This document shows, one piece after another, positions 25,305 to 34,355 of a stretch of DNA of 64,000 nt. The translations under genes and the position numbers were made by a program. The notes below the pieces were generated by a model that ran no database searches, was not told the DNA's origin, and worked only from the letters and a program-made list of their open reading frames with translations. This stretch comes from Phenylobacterium aquaticum (lineage in GTDB: Bacteria > Pseudomonadota > Alphaproteobacteria > Caulobacterales > Caulobacteraceae). The stretch is taken from positions 1-64,000 of the forward strand of contig NZ_JALDPT010000007.1 in NCBI RefSeq assembly GCF_022695515.1. Reading direction: 5' to 3'. Within the stretch, counting starts at the first letter, position 1; the number at the start of each line of letters is the position of its first letter.

Positions 25305-27089
25305 GTGCATCTGGGCGCCATCGATGGCCTGATCCTGGGCCTTTATCTGGTTGTGGTCCTGCTGGTCGGCTGGCTGGCCGCGCGCAAGACCAAGAGCGGA
25401 ACCGACTTCTTCCTGGCCGGGCGCTCGATCCCGGCCTGGGTCTGCGGCCTGGCCTTCATCTCCGCCAATTTGGGCGCGCAAGAGGTGATCGGCATGGGCG
25501 CCTCGGGCGCCAAGTACGGCATCGCCACCGCCCATTTCTATTGGCTGGGGGCCATCCCGGCGATGGTGTTCATCGGCGTCTTCATGATGCCGTTCTATTA
25601 CGGCTCCAAGGCCCGCTCCGCGCCGGAATATCTGCGCATGCGCTTCGACGAGAAGACGCGGGCCTTCAATGCGCTGAGCTTCGCGGTGATGACCATCATC
25701 GGCTCGGGCGTCTCCATGTACGCCATGGCCAAGCTGATCCAGACCCTGCACGTGCTGGACGCGCCCTTCGCGGCGGCGGGCCTGCCCCAGACCTGGATCT
25801 TCCACGCCGCCATCCTGGCCTCGGCCCTGGTGGTGCTCGTCTACATCTACATGGGGGGCCTGAGAGGGGCGATCTACAACGAGGTCCTGCAGTTTTTCCT
25901 GATCGTCGCCGGCTTCGCGCCGCTCGCCTGGTTCGGCCTGAAGAGCGCCGGCGGCTGGGAGGGGATCAAGGCGACGCTCGGTCCCGCCTACACCCATGCC
26001 TGGCAGGGCATGGGCGACCCGGCGACCAACCGCCTCGGCGTCGACGGCTTCGGCCTGGTCATGGGCTTGGGCTTCGTCCTGTCCTTCGGCTACTGGTGCA
26101 CCGACTTCCTGGTGGTTCAGAGGGCCATGGCGGCCGACAGCATGGCCTCGGCCCGGCGCACGCCGCTGATCGCCGCCGGCTTCAAGATGTTCTTCCCGTT
26201 CCTGGTGATCATCCCGGGCCTCGCCGCGCTCACCCTGACCACCGCCGCCATGGCCCCGGCCCAGGCCGCGGGGCCCGGCCATGTCCAGGCCGCCGCCGTC
26301 ATCCCGGTCAAGCTCGACTCGGCCAGCGGCAAGCCGATGCTGGATTCCGCCGGCAAGCCCCAGCTCGACTACGACCTGGCGACCCCCAACCTGCTGATCC
26401 ACACCTTTCCGACCGGCATGCTGGGCCTGGGCCTCACCGCCCTGCTGGCCAGCTTCATGTCGGGCATGGCCGGCAATGTGACGGCCTTCAACACCGTCTG
26501 GACCTATGATCTCTACCAGGCCTATCTGAAGCCCGAGGCCAGCGACGCCCACTATCTGGCGGTCGGGCGGCTGACGACCGCGGTGGGCATCCTTCTGTCG
26601 GTCGGCGCGGCCTACATGGCCAGCCAGTTCAACAACATCATGGATCTGATCCAGCTGATATGCGCCTTCGTGAACGCGCCGGTCTTCGCGACTTTCCTGC
26701 TCGGCATGTTCTGGAAGCGGGCGACGGGCCACGGCGCTTTCTGGGGCCTGGTGCTCGGCACGGCGGGCGCGGCCCTCCACCATGGCCTGACCCTGCCGCT
26801 CGGCTCGGTTCCGGGGATCAAGGGCGGCTGGCTGACCGTGGTCCACACCTATCCCAGCGAGATGGCTCAGAACTTCTGGACCGCGATCTGGGCCTGGAGC
26901 CTGTGCTTCGGCCTCACCATCGCCGGCAGCCTGGCGACCCGTCCCCGCGCCGAGGGCGAGCTGGTCGGCCTGGTCTACAGCCTGACGCCCAAGCTTGACG
27001 AACCCGGCGGCGGCTGGCTGCGCAATCCGGTGGTGCTGGGGGCGATCGTGCTCGGCGCCACCCTCGTCCTCAACCTCGTCTTCTGGTGA
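25305..27089 (+). CDS. Sodium:solute symporter (SSS family)
   Basis: About 594 residues with roughly 13-14 membrane helices. The start is the GTG at 25305, five bases after GGGGGGA; an upstream TTG at 25281 is less likely. Family features include a first helix followed by ARKTKSGTDFFLAGRSIPAW and the SANLGAQEVIGMGASGAKYG segment, close to the vSGLT/sugar branch. An extra loop (about 330-370) between helices is Ala/Pro-rich. It couples Na+ entry to import of a sugar or similar small solute. A small membrane protein gene follows eight bases later. Confidence 0.9.
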   Translation: MHLGAIDGLILGLYLVVVLLVGWLAARKTKSGTDFFLAGRSIPAWVCGLAFISANLGAQEVIGMGASGAKYGIATAHFYWLGAIPAMVFIGVFMMPFYYGSKARSAPEYLRMRFDEKTRAFNALSFAVMTIIGSGVSMYAMAKLIQTLHVLDAPFAAAGLPQTWIFHAAILASALVVLVYIYMGGLRGAIYNEVLQFFLIVAGFAPLAWFGLKSAGGWEGIKATLGPAYTHAWQGMGDPATNRLGVDGFGLVMGLGFVLSFGYWCTDFLVVQRAMAADSMASARRTPLIAAGFKMFFPFLVIIPGLAALTLTTAAMAPAQAAGPGHVQAAAVIPVKLDSASGKPMLDSAGKPQLDYDLATPNLLIHTFPTGMLGLGLTALLASFMSGMAGNVTAFNTVWTYDLYQAYLKPEASDAHYLAVGRLTTAVGILLSVGAAYMASQFNNIMDLIQLICAFVNAPVFATFLLGMFWKRATGHGAFWGLVLGTAGAALHHGLTLPLGSVPGIKGGWLTVVHTYPSEMAQNFWTAIWAWSLCFGLTIAGSLATRPRAEGELVGLVYSLTPKLDEPGGGWLRNPVVLGAIVLGATLVLNLVFW

Positions 27090-27097
27090 GATCGGCC

Positions 27098-27289
27098 ATG
27101 GATGTCCGCCTGCCCATCGGCCTCTTGTTCATCGGCATCGGCCTCTTGCTGGTCGTCGCCGGCCTGACCACCCCCGCCGCCCAGCTGAAGCTGGCCAGCA
27201 CCGGCGTGAACCTCGACCTCGCCTGGGGCGCCGCCATGACCGCTTTCGGGGCGGGCGCGGTGCTGCTCACCCGGATCGGACGGTCCTAG
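27098..27289 (+). CDS. Small two-helix membrane protein behind the symporter
   Basis: 63 residues from the ATG at 27098, eight bases after the symporter stop. Two hydrophobic helices (about 6-26 and 41-58) are joined by a short polar loop (TPAAQLKLASTGVNLD). No family recognised. The tight spacing suggests co-expression with the symporter, perhaps as an accessory or stabilising subunit; that is inference. The 3' end overlaps the convergent adenosine-deaminase gene by four bases. Confidence 0.6.
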   Translation: MDVRLPIGLLFIGIGLLLVVAGLTTPAAQLKLASTGVNLDLAWGAAMTAFGAGAVLLTRIGRS

Positions 27290-28221
27290 CCCAGGGCGTC
27301 CAGCCGGATCGCGTCCAGCTCGGCCGCGGTCATGACGCCCGCCTGGAACAGGGTCAGGAACTCCGCCGAGACGCCATTGCCGAACATCAGCGGATCGTCG
27401 GTGTTGACGCTCACCCGCACGCCGGCGTCGTACAGCCGGCGGATCGGATGATCCTCCATCCGCGCCACCCGGCCGAGCTTGAGGTTCGAGGTCGGGCAGA
27501 GGTTCAGCCGCACCCCGGTCTCGGCCAGCCTGCGCATCACCTCGGGCGAGTCCGCCGCCGCGATCCCGTGCTGCACCTCGTCCAGTTCCAGCAGTTCGAC
27601 GGCGCGCCAGACGTCGTCGGCCGTCCCCCATTCGCCGACATGGGCCTTCAGCTTTAGCCCGGCGGCCTTGGCCTTGCGGTAGAGGGGGACGAACACCTCG
27701 ATCGGCTGGGCGAACTCGTCGCCGGACAGGTCCAGGGTCTTGAAGGTCCCCAGCTCCAGCAGGGGCGTCATCCACCAATCCAGCGCCGCATAGGGACAGT
27801 GCCGGGACATCCCCATCTGCGGAATCCAGTCCACCTGCGGCCCGCCGCGAGCATGGGCCTCCGTCAGGGTGCGCCAGACGGCTTGCGCCGTGCCGTCATA
27901 CTGGGTGATGCCCCAGACATCGTCGCCGACCTCCAGACGGGTCACGCCGTCCAGGGCGGCCTGGGCGAAGGTGGCTTCAAAGGCCACGGCCCGACCGGCC
28001 CCGCCCTTGAAGACGTCGCCAGTGGCGTCGCTGACCCAGGCGTGCATCTCGTCCATCGAGCCGAGCACGTGCTCAAGCGGGGCGATGTCACGGCCGGTGC
28101 GCGCACGGACCCAGTCGCGGTCGCCGCCCATCAGCGCATGTATATGCAGGTCGGCCTTGGGACAGGCCCTCAGGCCGGCAAGGTCGCCGGCTTCGAGCGC
28201 GGCCTGAAACTCCGTCTCCAT
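27286..28221 (-). CDS. Adenosine deaminase family hydrolase
   Basis: 311 residues from the ATG at 28221. Metal ligands are seen in DLHIH (His26 and His28) and HVGEWG; the catalytic His region is EVQHGI and the Asp pair is NTDDP. These are the marks of the adenosine/AMP deaminase family, which removes the purine 6-amino group hydrolytically. The chain is somewhat shorter than classical Add, so the base or nucleoside preference is uncertain. It is the last of three reverse-strand genes (VOC protein, enoyl-CoA hydratase, deaminase) separated by 0-20 bases. Confidence 0.85.
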   Translation of the reverse strand: METEFQAALEAGDLAGLRACPKADLHIHALMGGDRDWVRARTGRDIAPLEHVLGSMDEMHAWVSDATGDVFKGGAGRAVAFEATFAQAALDGVTRLEVGDDVWGITQYDGTAQAVWRTLTEAHARGGPQVDWIPQMGMSRHCPYAALDWWMTPLLELGTFKTLDLSGDEFAQPIEVFVPLYRKAKAAGLKLKAHVGEWGTADDVWRAVELLELDEVQHGIAAADSPEVMRRLAETGVRLNLCPTSNLKLGRVARMEDHPIRRLYDAGVRVSVNTDDPLMFGNGVSAEFLTLFQAGVMTAAELDAIRLDALG

Positions 28222-28240
28222 GGCGCGCGCTCCTCGGGCG

Positions 28241-29017
28241 TCAGAGTTTGCTGAAGTCCGCCGGCCGTTTCTCGCGGAAGGCGGCCAGGGCTTCGAGATT
28301 GGCGGGGCCGCCCTCCAGGCCGCGGAACACCGCATCCTCCCGCGCCCGCGCGGCGCGGGCGGCGTCGAGGCGGGCATGGATCAGCAGGCGCTTGGTGGCG
28401 ACCAGGGAGACGATCGGATTGGGGGCGATCAGCGCGGCCTGCGCCCTGGCCCGGTCGAGCACCGTCCCGGCCTGCGTCACTTCGCGGGCCAGGCCCATGG
28501 CGACGGCGGTGGGGGCGTCGATCCAGCGTCCCGTATAGACGATGTCGGCGGTGTTGGACCAACCGACCAGGGCCGGCAGCAGCGAGGTCGAGCCCGCCTC
28601 GGCCGTGACGCCCAGGGTCACGAACGGCGCCCGCAGCCGCGCGCCCTCATCCATGAACACGAAGTCGCAATAGGGCAGGAGGGTCAGGCCGATGCCGACC
28701 CCCAGGCCGTTGACGGCGGCGATCAGCGGCTTCTCGAAACTGTCCAGCGCATCCATGAACGGCCCGAAGCCATGGACCTCGCCCGGCGGATAGGTCGGGC
28801 GGTTCTCCATCTCGGCCAGGTCCTGGCCAGCGCAGAAGGCGCGGCCCTCGCCGGTCAGGATCACCACCGCCACGCCCGGATCGGCGGCGGCCAGGTTCAG
28901 GGCGTGGCCGACGGCGTCATAGAGGGCGTCGCTCATCGAATTGAGCTGGGCCGGCCGGTTCAGGGTCAGGATGCGGACGCGACCTTCGTCGGCGACCTTC
29001 AGGACGGGTTCGCTCAT
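28241..29017 (-). CDS. Enoyl-CoA hydratase/isomerase family protein
   Basis: 258 residues, a normal crotonase length. The oxyanion-hole motifs are FCAGQDL and GLGVGIGLTLLPYCD. The first catalytic Glu position reads LGVTAEAGST, where hydratases usually carry Glu, so chemistry on an acyl-CoA is likely. Start ATG at 29017, overlapping the stop of the VOC gene (ATGA). Fatty-acid or aromatic-acid degradation is the usual setting; a PaaG-like isomerase is an alternative. Confidence 0.87.
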   Translation of the reverse strand: MSEPVLKVADEGRVRILTLNRPAQLNSMSDALYDAVGHALNLAAADPGVAVVILTGEGRAFCAGQDLAEMENRPTYPPGEVHGFGPFMDALDSFEKPLIAAVNGLGVGIGLTLLPYCDFVFMDEGARLRAPFVTLGVTAEAGSTSLLPALVGWSNTADIVYTGRWIDAPTAVAMGLAREVTQAGTVLDRARAQAALIAPNPIVSLVATKRLLIHARLDAARAARAREDAVFRGLEGGPANLEALAAFREKRPADFSKL

Positions 29018-29877
29018 GCGTCGATCCTTTCGACTCGTTCGGGATGGCCGGACCAGGTCCAGGCCATGGTCGGGCGCGACACGCCCAGCATCATGCCGCC
29101 GAGGCTGGGCGGGTGCAGCCACAGCTGGTCGGAGTTGAGGTCGGCGGGGCGGGCGGCAGGCCGGTCGATGGTGATCCCGGTCCCGCCCGCCGCACGCTCG
29201 ATCGCGCCCATGTCGCGGCTCTCGGCGAAGGCCATGTAGAAGCCGGCGCCCTCCTTGGCCTGATAGCGGCCCAGCGTCTTGTCGGGGTCGGTGGCGGTGA
29301 TCACCTCGAACCGATGCAGCTTGCCCTTCTCGAACAGGGTCAGCACGCCGGTATAGCCGAAGGCCTCGGAGGTGATGGTCGTGAAGCAGCTCTCGTCCAG
29401 GCCGAAGGCGTCACGGATCTGGGCGACCGCGCCGGCCTGGTCGGCGGCTAGCACCGTGGCCTCATAGAGGAAGTCGATCCCGCCCACGCGCTCGCGCTCG
29501 GCTGGCGGCGAGATCACGAAGGCGATGGGGGCGTTCTCGATGGTGAGGGTCAGATAGTCCCGCCCGTCTGCGTGGCGATGCGCGGCCCCCGTGGCCACGG
29601 CGGTCTTGGCGACGGCCGCAGGATCCGGCGAAGCCGCGCCGGCGGCGAACAGGTGCGCGCGGCCCCGGCGCTTCAGGGCGTCGCCCACCGCCCCGGTTCC
29701 GTCCGGCTGCAGCAGTTCGATGTCGGAGGTTCCGAGCCTCAGGGTCAGGCGGGTTGCGCCCAGGCCGGGCAGGGCGTCGCGCCCGGCCTCCTCGGCGCCC
29801 AGCAGGGCCTTCCATTTCGCGGCCGTCGCGGCGGCGTCCGGCGTCGCCAACAGCACCCGATCGATCTCGGTCAGCAC
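29014..29877 (-). CDS. VOC-superfamily (glyoxalase-like) protein
   Basis: 287 residues from a GTG at 29877, chosen because GGGGAGA precedes it by seven bases; longer frames upstream have no protein-like content. Two vicinal-oxygen-chelate-like halves are visible (about 1-130 and 135-285), the first opening with EIDRVLLATPDAAATAAKWKALLG. Members include glyoxalases, extradiol dioxygenases and racemases. I do not see a clear set of metal ligands in both halves, so function is open. Co-transcribed with the enoyl-CoA hydratase gene through a four-base overlap. Confidence 0.72.
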   Translation of the reverse strand: MLTEIDRVLLATPDAAATAAKWKALLGAEEAGRDALPGLGATRLTLRLGTSDIELLQPDGTGAVGDALKRRGRAHLFAAGAASPDPAAVAKTAVATGAAHRHADGRDYLTLTIENAPIAFVISPPAERERVGGIDFLYEATVLAADQAGAVAQIRDAFGLDESCFTTITSEAFGYTGVLTLFEKGKLHRFEVITATDPDKTLGRYQAKEGAGFYMAFAESRDMGAIERAAGGTGITIDRPAARPADLNSDQLWLHPPSLGGMMLGVSRPTMAWTWSGHPERVERIDA

Positions 29878-29985
29878 CGGTGTTCTCCCCGTCCTTCTTG
29901 TTGGCCGTGACGCTCGGCGAGAACGGGGCGGAAGGCAAGGCGGCCTGAGTTGCGGCGGGCCGGGAAATCGGCGATCAGCTTGGCC

Positions 29986-30513
29986 ATGCCGCTCTATCCC
30001 GCCCAAGACTCCGAGCTCGAGGCCGTCGCCGCCCTGGTCAATTCCGCCTATCGCGGCGACAGCTCCCGCGTGGGCTGGACCACCGAGGCCGACTATCTCG
30101 ACGGCCAGCGCACCGACGCCGACACCCTGCGCCGCGACCTCGCCGCCCAGCCGGAGGCCGCGCTCCTGCTGTTCAAGGACGCCCCCGACGGCCCGCCGCT
30201 CGGCACGGTCTGGCTGGAGCCGGCGGAGCCCGGCGTCTGGTATCTCGGCATGCTGACCATCAAGCCCGACCTGCAGGACCGCCAGCTCGGCCGCACCCTG
30301 CTGGCGGGCGGCGAGGCCCATGCCGCCGCCCGCGGCGCGAAGCGCATGCGCATGACCGTGGTCTCGATCCGCGACACCCTGATCGCCTGGTATGAGCGCC
30401 GCGGCTACGCCGCCACCGGCGAGACCCGCCCCTTCCCCTATGACGACGAAAAGTTCGGCCTGCCCCGCGTGCCGGGCCTGACCTTCATCGTCATGGAAAA
30501 GGCCCTGGGCTAG
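29986..30513 (+). CDS. GNAT-family N-acetyltransferase
   Basis: 175 residues from the ATG at 29986; a TTG at 29950 would add 12. The acetyl-CoA pocket reads YLGMLTIKPDLQDRQLGRTLLAGGE, matching the V-x-P-x-x-Q-x-x-G-x-G/A pattern with small changes. The late motif WYERRGYAATGETRPFPYDDEKFG is typical of small bacterial GNATs. The acceptor substrate is unknown. It is divergent from the VOC gene and converges on the alcohol dehydrogenase gene with a six-base gap. Confidence 0.85.
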   Translation: MPLYPAQDSELEAVAALVNSAYRGDSSRVGWTTEADYLDGQRTDADTLRRDLAAQPEAALLLFKDAPDGPPLGTVWLEPAEPGVWYLGMLTIKPDLQDRQLGRTLLAGGEAHAAARGAKRMRMTVVSIRDTLIAWYERRGYAATGETRPFPYDDEKFGLPRVPGLTFIVMEKALG

Positions 30514-30519
30514 GCGCCC

Positions 30520-31626
30520 CTAGCCTTCCGGCAGGGTCAGCACGACCTTCACGCAGTCGCCATGATGCTGGGCGGCGATCGCTTGGTTGATCTGCGCGAA
30601 CGGGAAGGTCTTGACCAGCTTCTCCAGCGGCAGCCGGCCAGCCCGCCAGTGGGCGATCAGCTCCGGGATGAACACGTCCGGATCGCTGTCGCCCTCGATG
30701 ATGCCGCGTACGGTCTGGCCAAAGGTCAGCACGGTCCCGAGGTCGCCGGGCATGGGCGTGCCGGGGGCCGGAATGCCGACAATGCCCAGCACGCCCTTGG
30801 GCGCCAGGCAGGCCATGGTCGCGGTCAGGATGTCCTGACGGCCGGTGGTGTCGAAGGCGTAGTCGACGCCGGTGGCCAGGATCGCCCGCACGGCGGCGGC
30901 GACGTCGCCCGCCGCCGGATCAATGGCGTGGGTCGCGCCCAGCTCCTGGGCGAGCGCCCGGCGCGCCGCGTGGGGTTCGACCACGATGATGGTTCCGCAG
31001 CCGGCGATCGCCGCGCCCATCACCGCCGACAGGCCCACCGCCCCGCCGCCGAGGATCAGGATCGACGAGCCCTTGGCCGGAGCCAACGCCAGGATCACCC
31101 CGCCGGCGCCGGTCTGGATCCCGCAGCCCAGCGGCGCGGCCAGTTCGAAGGGAATATCGTCGGGCAGCTTCAGGACATTGCGCTCATAGGCCAGCGCATA
31201 GGTGGCGAAGGAGGACTGGCCGAAGAAGTTGGACGACACCGGCTGGCCGTCCTGGGCCAGGGCCTTGGTCCCGTCCGGACGCATGCCGATATAGTTCAGC
31301 ATGGGCATGGAATAGCAGTAGGCCGGATCGCCGCTCTGGCAGCGGGCGCACTGACCGCAGGAGCGGAAGGTGATCGCCACCCGGTCGCCGGGCGCGACCT
31401 TGGTCACGGCCGATCCGACGCTCTCCACCACCCCCGCGCCTTCGTGACCCAGCACGGCGGGAAGGGCGAAGGGCATGCCGCCTTCGCGGGCGACGAGGTC
31501 GGTGTGACAGACGCCCACGGCGGCGACCCGCACGCGGATCTCGTCGGGACGCGGATCGTCCAGCTCGACGGTCTCCAGGGTGAAGTCCTGGCCCGCGGCG
31601 CGGGCGACGGCGGCGGTGACTTTCAT
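30520..31626 (-). CDS. Zinc-dependent NAD(P) alcohol dehydrogenase (aryl-alcohol type)
   Basis: 368 residues. Catalytic zinc ligands Cys40, His61 and Glu62 and the structural zinc set Cys90, Cys93, Cys96 and Cys104 are all present. The Rossmann fold motif is ILGGGAVGLSAV. The layout and C-terminal part resemble benzyl- or aryl-alcohol dehydrogenases of the MDR superfamily, which oxidise primary alcohols to aldehydes. It lies 12 bases downstream of a phosphotransferase gene in the same direction, and they are probably co-transcribed. Confidence 0.88.
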   Translation of the reverse strand: MKVTAAVARAAGQDFTLETVELDDPRPDEIRVRVAAVGVCHTDLVAREGGMPFALPAVLGHEGAGVVESVGSAVTKVAPGDRVAITFRSCGQCARCQSGDPAYCYSMPMLNYIGMRPDGTKALAQDGQPVSSNFFGQSSFATYALAYERNVLKLPDDIPFELAAPLGCGIQTGAGGVILALAPAKGSSILILGGGAVGLSAVMGAAIAGCGTIIVVEPHAARRALAQELGATHAIDPAAGDVAAAVRAILATGVDYAFDTTGRQDILTATMACLAPKGVLGIVGIPAPGTPMPGDLGTVLTFGQTVRGIIEGDSDPDVFIPELIAHWRAGRLPLEKLVKTFPFAQINQAIAAQHHGDCVKVVLTLPEG

Positions 31627-31638
31627 GGGTCTGTTCTC

Positions 31639-32721
31639 CTAGCCCCAGAAGCTGAAGGTGTCGTGGTCGAGGGCCTGGGCGCAGCCGCCGCGGGTCATCT
31701 TCAGGAACAGCTCGTCGCCGCGCTCGGTGCGCTCAACCGCGATGGCCGAGAACACCCCCATGAACACTCCGTGGACGGCGTAGCGGCGATAGTCCTCCCA
31801 GCAGGTCTCCCAGCTGTAGTCCTTGACGCCATAGGTCAGGAGCTCGTCGTGATAGCGGCGGACCAGGTCCTGCTCGTGCTTGCGGCGGGTCTCGAAGGGC
31901 AGGCCGGCGGACAGGAAATAGGACACGTCGGTCAGGCCCGGACCGCAGGACACGGTCTGCCAGTCCAGCGTGCCCTGGCGGGCCTTGCCGCCCTGGACGT
32001 CGAACAGGATGTTGTCGAGCCGGTAGTCGCCGTGCTGGACCGTGAGCGGAATCTCGCGGGGCTCGTAATAGCCGCCCATGATCTGCGGCAGGCGCTCGAC
32101 GATGGCCATGTATTCCGGCTCCAGCAGGCCGTCATAGCGCTCGCGATAGGCGGCGATCACCATGGGCATGGCGCCGACGATGTGCGGGGCCAGGTCCTTG
32201 CCGGTGTTGAGCCAGTCGATGGTCGGCAGGACCGGATCGCCCCAGCGCGGTCCGTGCAGGGCGGCGGCCTCCAGCATCGCGGTCTCGGCGTCCTCGACCG
32301 AGCAGCCTGTGAGCTGGTCGCCGGGGCGCGAGGGGCCCAGGTCCTCGAAGATCAGGGTGAAGTCCTGGGTCTCCAGATTGATGTCGGCGAAGTGGGCCTT
32401 GGGCGTGTTGATCTTCACCGTGTGCGCCAGCTCGCGATAGAAGGAGACCTCCTTGCGATAGAGCTGGTGGGCGGCGCCCGAAGCGCGGCTCGACGGATCC
32501 TCGGCCGGGAACTTGCCCACCACGCTGGCCGGCGCGCCGGCCTCGGCGGTGTCGTAGGTGAGCTGGAACCGGAAGCTGTCGCCCACCAGGCCGTTGCCGA
32601 CCGGCTTGGCGGTGATGGCGGTCACCCGGGAGTCCTTGATGGCGCCCGACGCCCTCAGGGCCTGGGTCATCCAGTCCGCGTCGATCCCGGCGGGGCTGGC
32701 GGCGATCGCCGGCTTGGTCAT
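31639..32721 (-). CDS. Phosphotransferase family protein (APH/ecdysteroid-kinase-like)
   Basis: 360 residues from the ATG at 32721. The catalytic loop reads QHGDYRLDNILFD and the metal-binding Asp sits in TLDWQTV, the APH-type equivalents of the protein-kinase HRD and DFG motifs. Despite the family name, homologues in alphaproteobacteria often sit in lipid or aromatic degradation clusters and are not resistance genes. The substrate is unknown. Its stop lies 12 bases before the alcohol dehydrogenase start. An MFS gene lies upstream on the same strand with a gap of about 130 bases. Confidence 0.83.
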   Translation of the reverse strand: MTKPAIAASPAGIDADWMTQALRASGAIKDSRVTAITAKPVGNGLVGDSFRFQLTYDTAEAGAPASVVGKFPAEDPSSRASGAAHQLYRKEVSFYRELAHTVKINTPKAHFADINLETQDFTLIFEDLGPSRPGDQLTGCSVEDAETAMLEAAALHGPRWGDPVLPTIDWLNTGKDLAPHIVGAMPMVIAAYRERYDGLLEPEYMAIVERLPQIMGGYYEPREIPLTVQHGDYRLDNILFDVQGGKARQGTLDWQTVSCGPGLTDVSYFLSAGLPFETRRKHEQDLVRRYHDELLTYGVKDYSWETCWEDYRRYAVHGVFMGVFSAIAVERTERGDELFLKMTRGGCAQALDHDTFSFWG

Positions 32722-32848
32722 GCAAACTCCTCCCGAACGCCCGCCCGCGGCGTCATGGAGGCGCGCCGCTCGGCGGAGATTGGGCAGTAAACTCCATTCC
32801 GCTGCGGCGCCTGCAAACGGGAAATGCCTCAGCCGTCCCGAATTCGCG

Positions 32849-34162
32849 TCAGGCCGTGGCGCGCTCCCCATCCCGCGCGGCGCTCAGGTGGCGGGGGACC
32901 AGCAGCATGCAGGGCAGAAGCAGGGCGTAGATGCCGAGCGAGACCAGGACAGCGGCCCTGAAGCCCCCAGGGCCGCCATAGAGCCAGGCGCCGAGAATGT
33001 CGCCGAACCGCACGGTCACCCAGTACATGGTCATGAACAGCATCATCATCGCCCCCTGCAGTCCCTTGGGGCACGAGCGGATGGCGAGGTCGGTATAGGC
33101 GGACTGGGCTATGCCGCCCATCGCCCCCATCACCGCCGCCGCGATCAGCGCCGTATGAGGCGTCTTGATCATCAGCAGAGGCGACATCTGGAGCACGGCC
33201 ATGACCGTTCCGACCCACAGCAAGGTCTTCAGCCGGAACCTCTGGCAGAGCCAGCCATAGAGCAGATAGACCGGGGCGAAGGACCCGAAGAAGATGGCGT
33301 ACCAGGCGCCGACCTGGGCGTCGCTGGCGTGCAGGTCATTGCCCATGTGATAGGGCAGCACCGCCCCTGTGGCCGGGGCGAACTGCCAGATCAACTGGAT
33401 CAGCAGCACCGGATAGATCGGCGCGTGGCGCAGCAGCCGCAGGGCGTCCGCGGCCATCGTCTCAGTCCGGGGGCCCGTGTCAGCGGTCGTGAACAGGCGG
33501 GCCGGGCCAAACAGGCCGAACAGGGCGATGGCCCCCATCAGCCCCGCCCCGATCAGGAACAGGATGCGTGCGGCGACGACCGCGTTCTGGCCCTCGAGAT
33601 AGGCGCTCAGGACCCCGCCGAGCAGATAGGCCGCCAGGCTCGGAATGGACGAGGCGATGTTCACCACCGTGGCCATCTGGCCGGTGATCGCCTGCTGCTG
33701 GCCGGCCGCGGAGACCAGGCCGCGCGCGGCGCTCCACAGCATCTGGACCCCGCAGGTGCCCAGCAGGACCCCGCCCAGCAGCACGAAGTAGCTCGGCGGC
33801 AGCAAGGCCATGACGGCGTAGATCGCCACCCCGACCGATCCGAACACCATCAGATGGCCCCGGTCGCCGCGCCCGCCCGGGCTCCAGGTGTCGCGGAGAA
33901 ATCCGAACAGCACCCCGACCATCAGCGGGATGCCTGCGATCAGGTTGAACTGGGCCAGGGCCGAGGCGTCGAGGTGCAGCTTGTTCTTGAGGAAGAAGGT
34001 GATCGGCAGGCCGACCAGTCCCTCATAGGGCACGGAGAACTGCACCAGGGTGAGCAGCAGCCCACCGAAGATCATGAGGCTCCAGCGATCCCGACCCGGC
34101 AGGGGCGCGGGCGCGATGGACAGGGCTATGGATTCGACCTCGGCCTCCAGGGCGCCCGTCAA
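32849..34162 (-). CDS. MFS transporter
   Basis: 437 residues with about 12 membrane helices and a cytosolic segment between the halves. The loop FLRDTWSPGGRGDRGHL after helix 2 is a variant of the conserved MFS loop. The start appears to be a TTG at 34162 without a clear Shine-Dalgarno, so it is uncertain; an ATG about 29 codons in also precedes the first helix. Substrate unknown. A perfect 7+3+7 palindrome (34222-34238) lies about 60 bases upstream and may be an operator for this gene. Confidence 0.82.
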   Translation of the reverse strand: MTGALEAEVESIALSIAPAPLPGRDRWSLMIFGGLLLTLVQFSVPYEGLVGLPITFFLKNKLHLDASALAQFNLIAGIPLMVGVLFGFLRDTWSPGGRGDRGHLMVFGSVGVAIYAVMALLPPSYFVLLGGVLLGTCGVQMLWSAARGLVSAAGQQQAITGQMATVVNIASSIPSLAAYLLGGVLSAYLEGQNAVVAARILFLIGAGLMGAIALFGLFGPARLFTTADTGPRTETMAADALRLLRHAPIYPVLLIQLIWQFAPATGAVLPYHMGNDLHASDAQVGAWYAIFFGSFAPVYLLYGWLCQRFRLKTLLWVGTVMAVLQMSPLLMIKTPHTALIAAAVMGAMGGIAQSAYTDLAIRSCPKGLQGAMMMLFMTMYWVTVRFGDILGAWLYGGPGGFRAAVLVSLGIYALLLPCMLLVPRHLSAARDGERATA

Positions 34163-34221
34163 GCGCCGGGCCTGGCTGGCGTGGGGGTGCGGGGGTGATC
34201 CATGGCTGTCCTCCTGGGCTC

Positions 34222-34238
34222 ACCCTCTAACAGAGGGT
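34222..34238. promoter_or_regulatory. Perfect 17-bp palindrome, likely operator
   Basis: Arms ACCCTCT (34222-34228) and AGAGGGT (34232-34238) with a 3-base centre, between the MFS gene (reverse) and the sulfotransferase gene (forward). Size and symmetry fit a TetR-type operator. No regulator gene lies nearby, so the binding protein would be encoded elsewhere. Confidence 0.5.
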
Positions 34239-34355
34239 ACAAGCGGCGCCATGACAAGTCTGTGCGATGGATCGTCTAATTAGCTCCATGCCCCACCGAT
34301 TGGCTGGGAATTCCCACCGCCGCTAGGCTTCCGGCCAAGCTTTGGGGGACGGAAC

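Noticed and set aside
31639-32721. Antibiotic resistance by the APH-like phosphotransferase
   Set aside because: The family name is misleading; the sequence and its alcohol dehydrogenase neighbour fit a metabolic kinase-like role.
30562-32790. 742-residue forward frame opposite the alcohol dehydrogenase and phosphotransferase
   Set aside because: Same shadow-frame signature; the reverse genes carry intact zinc and kinase motifs.
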